A stretch of DNA of 64,000 nt from a candidate division TM6 bacterium GW2011_GWF2_37_49 (lineage in GTDB: Bacteria > Babelota > Babeliae > Babelales > RVW-14), in assembly GCA_000989955.1 (NCBI GenBank), contig LBTE01000001.1, positions 326,021 through 390,020 on the forward strand. The letters run 5' to 3'. The position numbers and the translations under genes are program-made. A model generated the notes under the pieces. That model saw only the letters and a list, made by a program, of their open reading frames with translations. It searched no databases and was not told the origin of the DNA. Below are positions 9,053 to 18,584 of this stretch, piece by piece (within the stretch, counting starts at the first letter, position 1; each line of letters opens with the position of its first letter).

Positions 9053-9170
9053 GTTCGTATGGATTCGACTACGCCACAAGTGGCTTCGCTCACCACGAAC
9101 GAATTACAATCACCGTTCGCCCTGAGTGTAGCGAGTGTAATACACGAGCGAAATCGAATGGGTACGAACG
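9053..9170 (+). repeat. palindromic element upstream of polA
   Basis: The element begins GTTCGTATGGATTCGA and ends TCGAATGGGTACGAAC, which are near-perfect inverted termini. Internal blocks (GCTTCGCTCACCACGAACG, GTTCGCCC) match the uvrD insertion and the copy at 45879-45972. It ends five bases before the polA Shine-Dalgarno site, so it forms part of the polA leader and could fold into a long hairpin there. Confidence 0.75.
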
Positions 9171-9185
9171 CTTTAAGGAATACAA

Positions 9186-11939
9186 ATGCATGCAAAAATC
9201 GCGCCCAAGGCACTTTTTATCGTTGACGGATCATATCTACTTTACCGTTCATTTTACGCAATGAAGCCGCTTTATACATCCGACGGAACTCCAACACAAG
9301 CTGTATACGGCTTCTGCAGAGCCATAAAAAAATTTATTGACGAATTTAATCCTGAAAATCTAATTATTGCATGGGATGCGAAGGGTAAAAAATTTAGAAC
9401 CGAAATTTACGCGGAATACAAAGCAACTCGACAAGCGCCTCCAAATGAACTTTTTGTTCAAAAAAATGACATCGTCGAATTTTTAGAAACAATCGGAGTT
9501 TGCCAAGTAAGCCAAGAAGGCTATGAGGCCGACGACTTGATCTACTCACTCGTCAAAGATCATTCGCATCAAGAAATTGTGATAGTTTGTCCGGATAAAG
9601 ATCTATTTCAACTTCTTGGCAAACAGGTCCTAGTTTACGATCCATTTAAAGATCGAGTAGTTGACGAAGAGTTGTATGACAAAGAACATGGCTTTCCAGT
9701 AAGCAAAATTCATTTTTATTATTCACTGCTGGGTGACGCTTCTGACAACATTCCAGGCGTTGATGGGATAGGCGAAAAGACAGCAAAAGATCTTGTAACA
9801 AAATTCGATTCACTTGAAGATCTTTATAAAAATTTAGACAATGTCGAAAAAGACCGAACCAGAAAGCTTCTTGACGCAAACAAAGAAAATGCATTTTTAA
9901 GTTACAAATTATTTGAGCTTGCATACCACAAAACTAATGTCAAAAAGGATGATTATGCCTTTGATAAATCTCACTGGAACAAGGCTGTAGACTTCTTTAA
10001 ACGAATGGAGTTTAAAAGTCTTTACAAAGATATAGCAAACAAAACACCGATGCAAATGTCGATTACAGATATTCAACAGCCCGCGCATGGAAAAGAAAAA
10101 AAGCTTTCTTACGACTGGGAATGTGTAATTATACGAACAGAAGAACAATTTGAAGACCTGATAACTAAAATTGAAAAGCATAAATATTTTGCGTTGGATA
10201 CTGAAACAATGGGCGCAAACTCGTTGCAAGACGATATTGTTGGATTTAGCGTTGCGATTGACGATCAAACCGCATACTACATTCCGCTAATTCATGCAAT
10301 TCAAGAGGGTGAGCTGCAATTGAATCGCGATGAGGCATTAAATCGAATTAAACCAATACTCGAAAATCCAAAATTTGAAAAATCCCTACACAACGCCAAA
10401 TTTGATGCGCTTGTTTTTTCTCAGTGCGATATTTGGCTTGATGGCATAATCTTTGACACGCTGCTAGCAGCCAACCTTGTCAAGCTTGAATGGCAAAAAA
10501 ATAATTTAAAATCATTGTCCGAACATTATCTCGGTCAGCCAATGCAACGATTCAAAGAGGTTCTTGGCACAAAGTATAAAAACTTTTCGCAGGTACCAAT
10601 CGATGAGGGCGCTAGATATGCAGCTCATGACGCACTGCAAACAGTTAAACTAAAGCCCATTCTTGAAAAAAAATTAAACGAAGATCATAAACTCAAAAAA
10701 ATATTTTATGATATCGAGATGCCAACGTGTTTAGTGCTAACAAAAATGGAGAAGCACGGAATAAAGCTAGATGTAGACGCGCTTAAAGAGTTAGACAAAG
10801 ATGTGGTCAAAGAAATCAAACACATCGAAAAAAAGATTTTTGCAGCACTGGAAAGTTTAGATGTAAAAAATATTGAAGAGCTTAATCTTAATTCTCCGCG
10901 ACAAATTGAACATATTTTATTTGATCAATTAAAGCTACCAACCGTCAAAAAAAGCTCAACCGGTAAACGGTCCACGGATCACGAAGTTTTGCAAGAGTTG
11001 AGCGCACAACACCCCGTGCCAGCGATGATGCTGCAGTATCGAGAACTTAGCAAGCTTAAAAATACTTACATCGATCCGTTGCCAACTTACATCAATACAA
11101 AAACAGGCAATATTCACACATCGTACAGCCAAACACTTGTTGCCACCGGCAGACTTTCAAGCCAAGAGCCAAACCTGCAAAACATCCCAACAGGAGAGGG
11201 TTTTGGCCTTAGGATAAGAGATGCGTTTGTCGCGCGTCGCGGATACAGGTTTATGTCTGCAGACTATTCACAAATCGAGCTGCGTGTTTTGGCGCACATG
11301 ACCAAAGATAAAAATTTAACAGAAGCATTTTTGCATGACAAAGACATTCACGCGCAAACCGCCGCACAACTTTTTGATGTGCCGCTGAATAAAGTCACGC
11401 ACGACCAACGCCAGCTGGGCAAGCGAATCAACTTCAGCATAATTTATGGCCTCACGCCGTACGGACTGTCCAAAGATTTAGGAATAACGCCCGCGCAAGC
11501 CAAAGATTATATCGAAAAATATTTTCAACAATATCCCAAAGTCGCAGGCTGGATGGAGCACACGGTCAATGAGGCCATCAAAAACGGTTACACGCAAACT
11601 TGGTGGGGCAGACGAAGATACATCGCTGATCTTGCAGAAAAAAACAAAAATATGTTTGAAGCCGGCAAGCGCGTTGCCATCAACAGCCCTGTTCAGGGAA
11701 CTTCCGCAGAAATCATGAAACTTGCAATGATCAACGTTGATAATATATTTGCAAAAAAAGGACTAGATGCGGCTCTTGTCTTACAAATTCACGACGAACT
11801 TATCATAGAATTCCATGCCGACATTGAAGACGAGGTCACAAAAATTGTGCACAAAGAAATGGAAACCGTTGTTGACTGGGAGATTCCGTTTAAAGTAACA
11901 ATTCGAACTGGCAAAACCTGGGGCGATGTTACAAAATAA
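9186..11939 (+). CDS. polA: DNA polymerase I
   Basis: A full-length 917-residue family A polymerase for Okazaki-fragment processing and repair gap filling. The 5'-3' nuclease domain spans residues 1-290 (VDGSYLLYRSFYAM, EADDLIY, GDASDNIPG). The 3'-5' exonuclease has all three signatures (FALDTET, LHNAKFD, YAAHDALQT), so proofreading looks intact. Polymerase motifs A (DYSQIELRVLAHM), B (RQLGKRINFSIIYGL) and C (QIHDELIIE) are in place. The ATG follows AAGGAATACAA at ideal spacing, directly after a palindromic repeat. The gene stands alone and its 3' end faces the large exported protein on the other strand. Confidence 0.97.
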   Translation: MHAKIAPKALFIVDGSYLLYRSFYAMKPLYTSDGTPTQAVYGFCRAIKKFIDEFNPENLIIAWDAKGKKFRTEIYAEYKATRQAPPNELFVQKNDIVEFLETIGVCQVSQEGYEADDLIYSLVKDHSHQEIVIVCPDKDLFQLLGKQVLVYDPFKDRVVDEELYDKEHGFPVSKIHFYYSLLGDASDNIPGVDGIGEKTAKDLVTKFDSLEDLYKNLDNVEKDRTRKLLDANKENAFLSYKLFELAYHKTNVKKDDYAFDKSHWNKAVDFFKRMEFKSLYKDIANKTPMQMSITDIQQPAHGKEKKLSYDWECVIIRTEEQFEDLITKIEKHKYFALDTETMGANSLQDDIVGFSVAIDDQTAYYIPLIHAIQEGELQLNRDEALNRIKPILENPKFEKSLHNAKFDALVFSQCDIWLDGIIFDTLLAANLVKLEWQKNNLKSLSEHYLGQPMQRFKEVLGTKYKNFSQVPIDEGARYAAHDALQTVKLKPILEKKLNEDHKLKKIFYDIEMPTCLVLTKMEKHGIKLDVDALKELDKDVVKEIKHIEKKIFAALESLDVKNIEELNLNSPRQIEHILFDQLKLPTVKKSSTGKRSTDHEVLQELSAQHPVPAMMLQYRELSKLKNTYIDPLPTYINTKTGNIHTSYSQTLVATGRLSSQEPNLQNIPTGEGFGLRIRDAFVARRGYRFMSADYSQIELRVLAHMTKDKNLTEAFLHDKDIHAQTAAQLFDVPLNKVTHDQRQLGKRINFSIIYGLTPYGLSKDLGITPAQAKDYIEKYFQQYPKVAGWMEHTVNEAIKNGYTQTWWGRRRYIADLAEKNKNMFEAGKRVAINSPVQGTSAEIMKLAMINVDNIFAKKGLDAALVLQIHDELIIEFHADIEDEVTKIVHKEMETVVDWEIPFKVTIRTGKTWGDVTK

Positions 11940-11981
11940 AACACACAAACAACACATGACCAAAGCAATGATTTTTAGACA

Positions 11982-12122
11982 GATACATCAACTACCACTC
12001 TTGCTAGCCGCAGCTACATCGGTACTTTCGGCACATCTATAAATTTTTAGATGCGGCCTACCAGCATCGACCTGCCGCTTGGTTTCGAATGAAATTTTTC
12101 AAAATAACAAAAAGCGCCATCG
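11982..12122 (+). repeat. dispersed ~150 bp repeat, copy 2
   Basis: It starts GATACATCAACTACCA, carries TATAAATTTTTAGATGCGGC in the middle and ends with TTTTTCAAAATAACAAAAAG. It fills the gap between the convergent polA and 12187-16677 genes. The frame is broken by stops. Confidence 0.75.
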
Positions 12123-12186
12123 TATCAGAAACCTTTGATTCACTCGATGGCTGCAGTCGAGTCAAAACGGCGAGTGAAAGCATGGT

Positions 12187-15100
12187 TTATTGGGCGGGCG
12201 GTATTTGTATTTTGTATATTTTATACAGTTCGCCGTACCTATTGTAATCGACCCAAGGATGGCGTGACATTACACACACTCTTTTATTATTCAAAAACTC
12301 AGCTGCTAAAGACTTATATGGCTCAATAGCATCTTTGTGTCTATAAAAAAAATCAATAAACAAATTTATCATCTCCGCCAGAAGCATCCAGTCGCTATCT
12401 TCAAGATTTTTTAAAACAAAATTATAAGCCTCATATGACAACCTATCATTTTCTAACATCGTACAGCAAAGCCTCTTAATATTTCTCCATGATTCTGGAT
12501 CAGATTTTATCAGTGCTTGAATAAATTTGGTAATATCATCAAGTACATGCACAAATAGATCTTCTAACTTTAGATCTTTAAATCTTTGAATTAATAATAA
12601 TAATCGTTCATCAGCGCTAGGGTTTCCTCGACGAATTTGATCTTTTAATCTTTCGACAAAATCTTGAACTACTAGTTGATTATTGCTTATAAACTGCGCA
12701 GTCTCAGCCTCTTCTTCTTTGGGCAATGTTCCCCAAATCATCGCCATTATTTTTGTGTTAATATGTTCGTTATTCTTAAACTTTTCCAACAAAAATGAAA
12801 ACGGTTGTAGAATGCCATTCATATTAAAAATCAAAAAATCAATAAATTTTGGATCGGATAAAAACGTATTCCAAAAAACATGTTTATCCCAATTTGAATA
12901 TGTTGCAGCATCACACATTAAGCTTAAGACATTACTCAACATATCTACATATTTGCATTTCCCATGAAAATTAAATGTAAGCGTTACCCCACAAGAATTC
13001 ATCTCTATATTTGTAACTTTTACGTTATAAAAATACTCTATTATACGAGCTAATGCTATTTCTATTTCCCACCTATTAAAATTAGTTTCCCCCTTATTTC
13101 CCATAAACTTACAAATAATTTGTGAACTAAAAGTTTTAATGTTAAACATAAAATCAACAATACCACAATGCACACGCAATGGAAAATTGTATTTAAATTT
13201 AAATATATTTTGATTAAAAGATAGGCTAACAAGATAAGATTTATCGTAACTTTTCAATATTTTTTGATTAATATCTTGTACGAGCTCTGGAAGTTTAATA
13301 TTTGCAACACGCAAATCTTTAATTAAAATAGAATGTATAGTCAATAAATTCTGATGTATTGCTGTAAATATATCTTCCAATGTTGTTGGGCCACTCAAAC
13401 CCTGATCTAAGCCCCAAATAACAAAGCCTAAAGCATCAAAGAACCTGCTTGGTTTTATTTGTTTTACTGGATTATCTAGCTCTATATTTTTTAATCCATC
13501 ATCAATACCTTTGAGAACATGTTCTGCCTGGATAGTATTCCATGCACGCGATATATCTATAGACTTAGGCAACAACACACTCCACCGCTGCAACAGCACA
13601 AAATATATTTCTAGCAAGGCTTTGAAATTTGTTACATTTTCCATCAAATCAGGGGGATATTTTGGGCTACCTTCCAGCGTTTTGAGTGATGAGTCAAACT
13701 TGTCGACCAACACATTCATTAAATTGAGTGCAGCAAGCTTGCCAAGCCGTTCACTTTTTTGAAACATTCCAAGAAATTCATCTCCGATAAAATATGTCAT
13801 TAATCCACGAAGTTGCGCTGTTAACGGAGTGAATGACTTTGGATTTTCAAATGCCGACGTGTCGAACTGTTCGATGTTTTGTCGATGCATTGCAAGCACA
13901 TCTAAAAATCGTTTTGATTGATCAAATTCAACAATTAATCGTTTGGCTTGTTCAACGGCAGGCACTTCTGCTGCAGCGGCCGCAGCTTCTGGTGGCGTTG
14001 CAGGATCAAAGGATAAATGCAGCCACAGCGTGATTATATCGTGTTGATTAAGTTCAGCAATCATTCGAGCAAATCTATTTTTAACAGAGGTTTTTGGTGT
14101 GACATCGGCTGGCTCCGGCAGTGATGCCAGGTCTTTAACAAATTTCAACCATTTTGCTTTTGTTTCAGGCGTGAATGCAACGGATCCGACCTTTGCGAGC
14201 TGCACTGAAACTGGATCTAGTATCTTGCTTTTTGTTATAATTTTCCACTCATGTCCGATGATTTTGTCTAGTTGTTCAAACGAGTATCCGTTGACTACGT
14301 CAGGTGAATGTTCTTGTAGCATCAGAGCCTCTAAAAAACGCACGGCGTACAGCCGTCTTACATCAAGAGATGGAAATTGCAGAGTAGTTGCAATTTCTTG
14401 CACGAAACCAGCCTCAGCCTGGCTAAGAATATTAAAATGACGCAAAAGCTCAGGCGCCAACTTATTTTTAGCTACAAGATTTTTAAGTCTTTCTTCTTCC
14501 ACTACAATCTTAATTAAAAGTGCAGCCAATGCAGCTCTTGCACCTTTTTCCGGCGCTTCCTTTAACACGTCAAGCAATTGAACTGATGGCATCTTTTCAA
14601 AATTAGTAATTATGGTTTCATCTACGCCTTGTTGTAATTCTTTTATGATCCGCTTCATATCAACATTCAGCTTTTTTGTTGAAATTGGAATCGATAGTTG
14701 AAGTGGAATTGGATAATTGATGGAACCCTCTTTAATAAAGCCATCTGCTCGTAACGCCTCCAAAGATTTTTGTGGCCCATGCCAGATATAAATTCTACCG
14801 GTCTGAGGATCAATAACAAGTACGCCACGTTCTATGGCGGCTTTTAGCTCTTTTAACGCTGCACTGTCTGTCACGCAGACAACCGCCTTGCCCTCGATTC
14901 TGAAAGTATTTGCTTCATGCGATGTTGTTGGAGCCATGTTTTCGGTAATAACACAAGAAACGTGGGCCGGTCCATTCATTTTTAAATAAATTTGCAACGC
15001 CTCTCGCAGGGTGCTTGCAAAAATTACCTGATTTTTATTTGTTATAACCCGCACAGATCCACCGCCGCACCCAATCGTTGTTCCGCCTATATTGACACCA

Positions 15101-16677
15101 GGCATATCCTTGGAATATGTTAAAAAGCATGGCGGTAATAAATTTTTTTTATATGTGATCGGCCTAGCCTGAACAATCGATATTTTTGTTGTTGTTGGAT
15201 GATAAACAAACTCCACATCCATCGGCTTGCCATAAAATTTTTCAAGCCTGTTTGCAATGCTTTTTAATTTATATATTACATCGGCATTTAACGCAGGTTT
15301 ATCGGCTATTTCAGCTAGATTTGGTATCGGCGTATCATGCGCAGGAACAATGCGCACGTGCTTGCGTTTGATGACTTCATGAATAATATAATCTGCAGAA
15401 ACATAAAAAGAGTCTATCGGCACAAGTCCATTGACAACACCTTCGTTGTAACCGTAAGTTGCTTGAATTACCGTGATGCCCGTTGTTTTTTTGAAGCCTG
15501 GATTAGCTTGCCTGAGCCTTGACCAGCCGCCCTCGGCCTCCTCTGTATACATCACACCAGCAGACGGAATCGGCTCACCTTCAACTTCACCGATCATTTT
15601 TTGAATTAAAACCGGCGTCATCGGAAGATTGAAAAGTTTTATGTCGCCAGCGATAAGCCGCTGTCCAAAAGACTTTGCGCTAAAATATGACGCAACAACA
15701 ATGCCCATGGCATGCATAATTTCTTTGATGATTGGAGCTACATTTTTTACACTTTCATTGCCGCCAGCGTTGGCCACATTGTCTGTGTCCTCGGGACCAG
15801 TGCTGCGAACCACTAATTTTATGTTTTTTTGCGAAAATAATTTTGAAACATCAGGAAATATTTTTGGATCAAACAATTGCAGAAATTGCTCCGGAGTAAA
15901 TTTTTCGGAAACTTCGTCGAATTTTGCTTTTATTTCATTTTCTAACTCAGCAAGCTTTGTCAAAAATGTTTCAGGAATTTTTCGTTGAGTCATAACAGCA
16001 CCTTGCTCTACGCCTTCACAAATCACGCCCCATCGCGCTGCAACATCGATTCCATGAGCGCTAAGCAAGGCTTGAATTATTGGCGAGCTTACAGCAACAA
16101 AATCAGGGATCTCGATCCAATTAATGCCTGCGACCAACTCTTTTAATAGCATCAAATTGGCTGTTTTGTAGCCATATTCAAACGTTTCGGCAAAATATTG
16201 CAAAAATTTGGCTCGTCCTGTCAATGCAATTGTGTCAGGCTCAGTCAATGCAGCCTCATGTTGCGGCATGGTCACCGCTGCCGTAGTTAAAGTTGGATCA
16301 ACTGTTGCAATGTATAGCGCGTTTGGCGATATTGGCAGCTCGAGTTTTTTATATCCTTGCCCAGATCCAAATTGCGGTTTAATGTTTGTGCTTTTTTTGG
16401 CAACGTATGTCCATGTTTTCATAAAATACGGTTTTAAAAACTCGATTGAGATATGGCCAGCAGTTCGAATTGGATTTACAACCCAATTTTTAATAGGCTC
16501 AACCACCCAATTTTGAAATACATTCCAAAATCCGCTTTGAGTCGCAACATCAGTCCGCGTTACACCTTTTTCCGCGCTAAATTGTGTAACTTCGCTTGGC
16601 TTATCAACATCTGCAGTTGCACCATACAAATTGCTGCAAAAAATTAGCAACACAAAAATTATAAATCGATACTTCAC
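12187..16677 (-). CDS. exported PEP synthase/PPDK-like ATP-grasp protein
   Basis: A 1496-residue protein with a signal peptide (MKYRFIIFVLLIFCSNLYGA). Residues about 180-560 match the PEP/pyruvate-binding ATP-grasp domain of PEP synthase and PPDK: VVRSTGPEDTDN near 290 is the V-R-S-S-A-x-x-E-D motif, and IVQARPITY near 555 closes the domain. A swivelling phosphohistidine-like domain follows with the TSH motif in PTTSHEANTFRIEGKAVV. The PEP-binding TIM barrel is absent; instead there are about 850 mainly helical residues of unknown family. I start it at the GTG at 16677 because GAAAGGG lies at ideal spacing and the signal peptide begins there. The open extension upstream is only repeat copy 3. 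Export of a nucleotide-using domain is unexpected, so a host-compartment role is possible. Confidence 0.75.
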   Translation of the reverse strand: MKYRFIIFVLLIFCSNLYGATADVDKPSEVTQFSAEKGVTRTDVATQSGFWNVFQNWVVEPIKNWVVNPIRTAGHISIEFLKPYFMKTWTYVAKKSTNIKPQFGSGQGYKKLELPISPNALYIATVDPTLTTAAVTMPQHEAALTEPDTIALTGRAKFLQYFAETFEYGYKTANLMLLKELVAGINWIEIPDFVAVSSPIIQALLSAHGIDVAARWGVICEGVEQGAVMTQRKIPETFLTKLAELENEIKAKFDEVSEKFTPEQFLQLFDPKIFPDVSKLFSQKNIKLVVRSTGPEDTDNVANAGGNESVKNVAPIIKEIMHAMGIVVASYFSAKSFGQRLIAGDIKLFNLPMTPVLIQKMIGEVEGEPIPSAGVMYTEEAEGGWSRLRQANPGFKKTTGITVIQATYGYNEGVVNGLVPIDSFYVSADYIIHEVIKRKHVRIVPAHDTPIPNLAEIADKPALNADVIYKLKSIANRLEKFYGKPMDVEFVYHPTTTKISIVQARPITYKKNLLPPCFLTYSKDMPGVNIGGTTIGCGGGSVRVITNKNQVIFASTLREALQIYLKMNGPAHVSCVITENMAPTTSHEANTFRIEGKAVVCVTDSAALKELKAAIERGVLVIDPQTGRIYIWHGPQKSLEALRADGFIKEGSINYPIPLQLSIPISTKKLNVDMKRIIKELQQGVDETIITNFEKMPSVQLLDVLKEAPEKGARAALAALLIKIVVEEERLKNLVAKNKLAPELLRHFNILSQAEAGFVQEIATTLQFPSLDVRRLYAVRFLEALMLQEHSPDVVNGYSFEQLDKIIGHEWKIITKSKILDPVSVQLAKVGSVAFTPETKAKWLKFVKDLASLPEPADVTPKTSVKNRFARMIAELNQHDIITLWLHLSFDPATPPEAAAAAAEVPAVEQAKRLIVEFDQSKRFLDVLAMHRQNIEQFDTSAFENPKSFTPLTAQLRGLMTYFIGDEFLGMFQKSERLGKLAALNLMNVLVDKFDSSLKTLEGSPKYPPDLMENVTNFKALLEIYFVLLQRWSVLLPKSIDISRAWNTIQAEHVLKGIDDGLKNIELDNPVKQIKPSRFFDALGFVIWGLDQGLSGPTTLEDIFTAIHQNLLTIHSILIKDLRVANIKLPELVQDINQKILKSYDKSYLVSLSFNQNIFKFKYNFPLRVHCGIVDFMFNIKTFSSQIICKFMGNKGETNFNRWEIEIALARIIEYFYNVKVTNIEMNSCGVTLTFNFHGKCKYVDMLSNVLSLMCDAATYSNWDKHVFWNTFLSDPKFIDFLIFNMNGILQPFSFLLEKFKNNEHINTKIMAMIWGTLPKEEEAETAQFISNNQLVVQDFVERLKDQIRRGNPSADERLLLLIQRFKDLKLEDLFVHVLDDITKFIQALIKSDPESWRNIKRLCCTMLENDRLSYEAYNFVLKNLEDSDWMLLAEMINLFIDFFYRHKDAIEPYKSLAAEFLNNKRVCVMSRHPWVDYNRYGELYKIYKIQIPPAQ

Positions 16678-16748
16678 AACGCGCCCTTTCCATCGAACAA
16701 AAATTAAATACTTTTTATATTCACTCGATCTAGACAATGCTAACAAAA

Positions 16749-16895
16749 GCGATGGCATTTTTTGAAGCTTTTTAAAAAAATGCTCTGCAGCCAGCATCCA
16801 TTCAATGCCAGCAGCTCGCATTCAAAAACTTGTCAATTTTCTCGCATGTGTGTCTGTGTGGCGTGTTTGGAAGATGATGGTCGATGTATGTCCGT
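16749..16895 (-). repeat. dispersed ~150 bp repeat, copy 3
   Basis: On the minus strand it reads GACATACATCGACC, then AATTGACAAGTTTTTGAATG, then a tail ending AAAAAATGCCATCGC. Its translation gives KIDKFLNASCWH, matching the peptide of other copies. It lies just upstream of the exported ATP-grasp gene and creates a false 48-residue N-terminal extension of it. Confidence 0.75.
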
Positions 16896-16964
16896 AAATA
16901 TTATGAGCTTGGCGTGGTTGTAAAAAGAGATTTTTTGACGCGTTTAGTTTTGCTTACTAAATTG

Positions 16965-17612
16965 CTATTTTGCGATCTGCTCAATGCGTCTCAAAAATAA
17001 TTTTAAACGGCGATAGTCATTGCCGGTAAGAAGAGAGAATGTTTGACAAAATTCATCAAGCATGGCTTGTGTTAGCAGTTTTTTAGTCGCCAGATTATTC
17101 AAAATAGCAAGCAAAAGCTCGTCAAGATTGCAGCTTTGATTTAGTGCTGCAAAAAGTATGTGTACGTAAAGTGGTTCTTGAAAAAATAGCGCAAAAAGCT
17201 CACTCGAACACTCTTTTACAAATGAATGAATCTTGCATGGCGTTGGAGCCAGATGATAATTAATTTTATTTTGACTTTCATCGATGTATCCAACAATTTG
17301 AACATTGAAAATTGTACGCAAAAATTCAAATATTTGCGGCTGTTCCGCCATTAATTCGGCCTCTGTCTTTTGGTAAGGAAACGGTGAACGCATCGGATCG
17401 ATGGAGCCTGTTTCGATTTGGGTTACACAGCCAATAATTATTCGTTTATCGCTCTGCGCCTGAACAAGTGAGCCAAATTTTGGAAAATTATCCCACTGCC
17501 AGCATTGAGCTGAAAAAAATTGCAGATTACTTCCCACTATTTCAGCAAAAAAATCGGATTTAGTTTCTTGGTTAGACAAAGATGTTTTGCTGTTTTGTGA
17601 GTTCAAGCTCAT
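16965..17612 (-). CDS. HAS-barrel-like domain protein next to rnhB
   Basis: The 215 residues contain FAEIVGSNLQFFSAQCWQW, then a beta-rich block with GSLVQAQSDKRIIIGCV and GSIDPMRSPFPYQKTEAEL. That pattern resembles the HAS-barrel family described around HerA-type ATPases and in cyanobacteria, as recalled, not searched. The C-terminal half is helical (DELLLAILNNLATKKLLTQA). Its start overlaps the last 41 bases of rnhB, so the two genes are probably co-translated. The site AGAAGG precedes the ATG. A role in DNA or RNA processing is only suggested by the neighbour. Confidence 0.6.
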   Translation of the reverse strand: MSLNSQNSKTSLSNQETKSDFFAEIVGSNLQFFSAQCWQWDNFPKFGSLVQAQSDKRIIIGCVTQIETGSIDPMRSPFPYQKTEAELMAEQPQIFEFLRTIFNVQIVGYIDESQNKINYHLAPTPCKIHSFVKECSSELFALFFQEPLYVHILFAALNQSCNLDELLLAILNNLATKKLLTQAMLDEFCQTFSLLTGNDYRRLKLFLRRIEQIAK

Positions 17613-18273
17613 TTTTATTTATTCCTTCTAAAAAACTTTTTCTATGAATTAACGAAGAGCCTTTTTGCTTGATTAAATTTATATGTTCTCGTGTGCCATA
17701 TCCTTTGTGCTGGGCCAAGTTAAAGCCTGGAATTACATCATCAATCTTGACCATTAATTGATCTCGAGTGACTTTGGCAACTATTGATGCAGCTGCAATT
17801 GATTTGGATATTGATTCTCCGTACGGAAAATAATGCGTTTCAAGTTGAGAATGCATGTACGCCAGATCAATTTGCAAAGGCATTGCATCTACCACCAAAT
17901 ACTTTATTAGTTCGAAATCGAATGGCAACGCTTCAATTAACTGAATAAAAGCCTTTTTCATTGCACGCAATGTAGCTTGATAAATATTTATTTTATCAAT
18001 TATGTCATGGCTTAATATTGCGGTTGAATACCAAGCATTTTGGGTTATCCATTGATAAGCGGTTTCGCGTTCACTCTCTGTTAATATTTTTGAATCTTTC
18101 AGCGAATAGCTTGTATGCTGCGGCAAAATTACAGCAGCAACAACAAGCGGGCCAGCAAGGCACCCACGGCCGACTTCATCAATACCACAAACATAAAATT
18201 TATTTTCCCATGCTTGTTTCTCAAAATAATTTTTGGGAAATTTCAGTATTTTTGTCAAAATTATTCCAATCAA
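17572..18273 (-). CDS. rnhB: ribonuclease HII
   Basis: RNase HII cleaves RNA in RNA-DNA hybrids and starts removal of misincorporated ribonucleotides. The hallmark CGIDEVGRGCLAGPLVVAAV carries the first catalytic Asp-Glu pair. KYLVVDAMPL holds the next Asp and SIAAASIVAKVTRD the conserved helix. 233 residues is a usual length. No ATG is available near the start: the frame opens with TTG at 18273, and another TTG at 18258 has GGAA at a better distance, so the first few residues are uncertain. It is translationally overlapped with the downstream HAS-barrel-like gene. Confidence 0.93.
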   Translation of the reverse strand: MIGIILTKILKFPKNYFEKQAWENKFYVCGIDEVGRGCLAGPLVVAAVILPQHTSYSLKDSKILTESERETAYQWITQNAWYSTAILSHDIIDKINIYQATLRAMKKAFIQLIEALPFDFELIKYLVVDAMPLQIDLAYMHSQLETHYFPYGESISKSIAAASIVAKVTRDQLMVKIDDVIPGFNLAQHKGYGTREHINLIKQKGSSLIHRKSFLEGINKNELELTKQQNIFV

Positions 18274-18584
18274 AAATCTATTTTGCTTACAACAGAAGAA
18301 AAACTTAGCAAAAAGATCGAAATAAAGCTACATGTGGCTTATTGTAAATTATTCCACCACATCTACAATAAATTATTAGTTCAGATTAATTTAATAAATA
18401 ATAGAATAGATTTATTATGTATTGATAATTCAACTCATGCAATATCCTGCTAGCTGATTATAATAAATTATTTTAAGCATAAATTCTTGTTGAAATTTTA
18501 GTAGCATTTCTATTTGACATAGTTTATATTGAACGGAGAATCGAAAATTCAAATAAAGCCCGTATTAAACGAGAAAGGGATGAT
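18274..18584. other. intergenic region upstream of the repressor gene
   Basis: This 311-base AT-rich segment separates divergent rnhB and the XRE-S24 gene. It contains a TTGACA hexamer at 18514-18519 without a convincing -10, and three copies of an AATAAATTATT-like word (near 18345, 18366 and 18460) that could be repressor sites. No gene is visible. Confidence 0.35.

Noticed and set aside
9004..9264. 86-codon frame upstream of polA
   Set aside because: It consists mostly of the palindromic element and runs into polA in another frame.
16678..16821. 48-residue N-terminal extension of the exported ATP-grasp protein
   Set aside because: It is the translation of repeat copy 3, and the GTG at 16677 has the ribosome site and signal peptide.
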